Assembly (NCBI RefSeq): GCF_005280655.1
Contig: NZ_CP040058.1
Location: forward strand, 3,524,861 to 3,588,860
Source: Anaerostipes rhamnosivorans
GTDB taxonomy: Bacteria > Bacillota > Clostridia > Lachnospirales > Lachnospiraceae
Reading direction: 5' to 3'
Length of the DNA stretch: 64,000 bases
Positions 63,572 through 64,000 of the stretch are shown here, piece after piece. Position numbers and translations under genes: made by a program. Every line of letters begins with the position of its first letter. The stretch's first letter is position 1. Below the pieces are notes generated by a model that saw only the letters and a list, made by a program, of their open reading frames with translations, had not been told where the DNA came from and did no database searches.

Positions 63572-63648
63572 GTCTAGAAACACCTCCTTAATCAAATAAT
63601 AGTAATATTATATATGAAACCATATATTTTCTAAAAAACATCACTCCC

Positions 63649-63678
63649 ATTATATGCAAAGACCATACGATAAGTCAA
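63649..63678 (-). promoter_or_regulatory. sigma-A promoter of the rpmH operon
   Basis: On the minus strand, TTGACT (63678-63673), 18-base spacer, perfect TATAAT (63654-63649). The transcript leader is about 70 bases. Confidence 0.7.
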
Positions 63679-63902
63679 GTGTATTCTAGGTTTTTTTGTT
63701 ATAAAATTTATCCATCCATAGATGTTGTAGGACTCTAAAAAGTTATGCACAATTTGTGGATAACCTGTGGACAACTATGTGAAATATTTGTTAATCCTAT
63801 GTTTATATGTGTCGAAACCCCTGATATTTCCTAGTGTTGATTTTGTGAATAAAATTATCCACAGTTTTCCACGGACCACGTACATTGTATTACTATTGTA
63901 CT

Positions 63903-63908
63903 TATAAT
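63903..63908 (+). promoter_or_regulatory. probable -10 of the dnaA promoter
   Basis: Perfect TATAAT about 90 bases before the window edge, reading right. The -35 is unclear. A DnaA box at 63855-63863 lies about 40 bases upstream, where autoregulation would act. Confidence 0.5.
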
Positions 63909-63942
63909 ATGAAAGAAAGATTGAAAAAAAAAACCTTTTGTT

Positions 63943-63968
63943 ATACACTAGTAATAGTGTATTTTTTT
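63943..63968 (+). terminator. terminator-like hairpin in the presumed dnaA leader
   Basis: ATACACTA (63943-63950), loop GTAA, TAGTGTAT (63955-63962), then six T. It lies after the probable -10 and before a GAGGT ribosome-site-like element. It has only A/T-rich pairs, so it may be weak. Confidence 0.5.
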
Positions 63969-64000
63969 AAACTTATTTAGAAAGAGGTCCGAAAAAATCA

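Larger units (their letters stand above)
63572..64000. other. oriC-proximal AT-rich region with DnaA boxes
   Basis: Gene-free. Perfect DnaA boxes are TTATCCACA at 63855-63863 and its complement TGTGGATAA at 63755-63763. One-mismatch copies lie at 63743-63751 (TTATGCACA) and 63766-63774 (TGTGGACAA). The rpmH promoter and a terminator-like hairpin at 63943-63962 lie within. The layout matches the rpmH-dnaA gap that holds part of bacterial origins; dnaA should begin just past the right edge. Confidence 0.85.

Noticed and set aside
1..64000. rRNA, tRNA, CRISPR, prophage or insertion sequences
   Set aside because: None found: no transposase or integrase gene, no repeat-spacer array, and no cloverleaf noticed in the gaps read by eye.

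Overview
The window reads as a chromosomal segment ending at the replication origin of a low-to-mid GC, spore-forming anaerobic Firmicute, most likely a member of the Lachnospiraceae. Genus cannot be fixed from sequence alone. The supporting evidence is the right-hand block rpmH-rnpA-yidD-yidC-jag-mnmE-mnmG-rsmG followed by argS, parA-parB-DUF4446-serS, two parS sites and DnaA boxes. Sporulation-type proteins (SipL-like DUF3794/LysM, CotS-like, PdaA-like), a rubrerythrin and clostridial-style PTS and Bce modules agree with this. I see no rRNA or tRNA genes, CRISPR arrays, prophage or intact insertion sequences.

Left part (1-18.4 kb): mostly housekeeping and envelope genes. They are a SipL-like spore coat protein (cut by the window edge), Veg, FtsH, a PrcB-like lipoprotein, pyrimidine-nucleoside phosphorylase, rubrerythrin under a PerR-like site, two exported proteins, a CotS-family pseudokinase behind a sigma-E-like promoter, phosphoglucomutase, a pRiA4b ORF-3 family protein, dUTPase, glucose-6-phosphate isomerase, a PdaA-like deacetylase, a coiled-coil membrane protein, MTA/SAH nucleosidase, a TSCPD protein and MurG.

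Middle part (18.4-47.9 kb): accessory metabolism and transport. A PHP phosphoesterase and an AraC regulator border a four-gene sugar operon: two IolE-like TIM-barrel proteins, a Gfo/Idh/MocA oxidoreductase and a GPH-family symporter. This set suggests oxidation and elimination chemistry on a glycoside or cyclitol. Next come a MerR/TipA-type regulator, a second AraC regulator, 5-formyltetrahydrofolate cyclo-ligase, and a TetR-controlled heterodimeric ABC exporter. A seven-gene galactitol-type PTS operon follows, encoding a PRD regulator, IIA, IIB, IIC, an AraM-like dehydrogenase, AraD and a NagD/AraL-like phosphatase; it is best explained as a pentitol pathway feeding xylulose 5-phosphate. Then come the fructose operon fruR-fruK-fruA and a DinJ-YafQ toxin-antitoxin pair. 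A Bce-type peptide-sensing module closes the region; its ABC half and two-component half are separated by a divergent cupin gene and a small Cys-rich acidic gene.

Right part (47.9-64 kb): the two-component genes, serS, DUF4446, parB-parA, the parS pair, argS with an unrecognised coiled-coil gene upstream, a divergent alpha/beta hydrolase, then the conserved origin-proximal operon back to rpmH. The last 430 bases are an AT-rich gene-free stretch with DnaA boxes, the rpmH promoter, and a terminator-like hairpin in what should be the dnaA leader; dnaA itself lies beyond the window.
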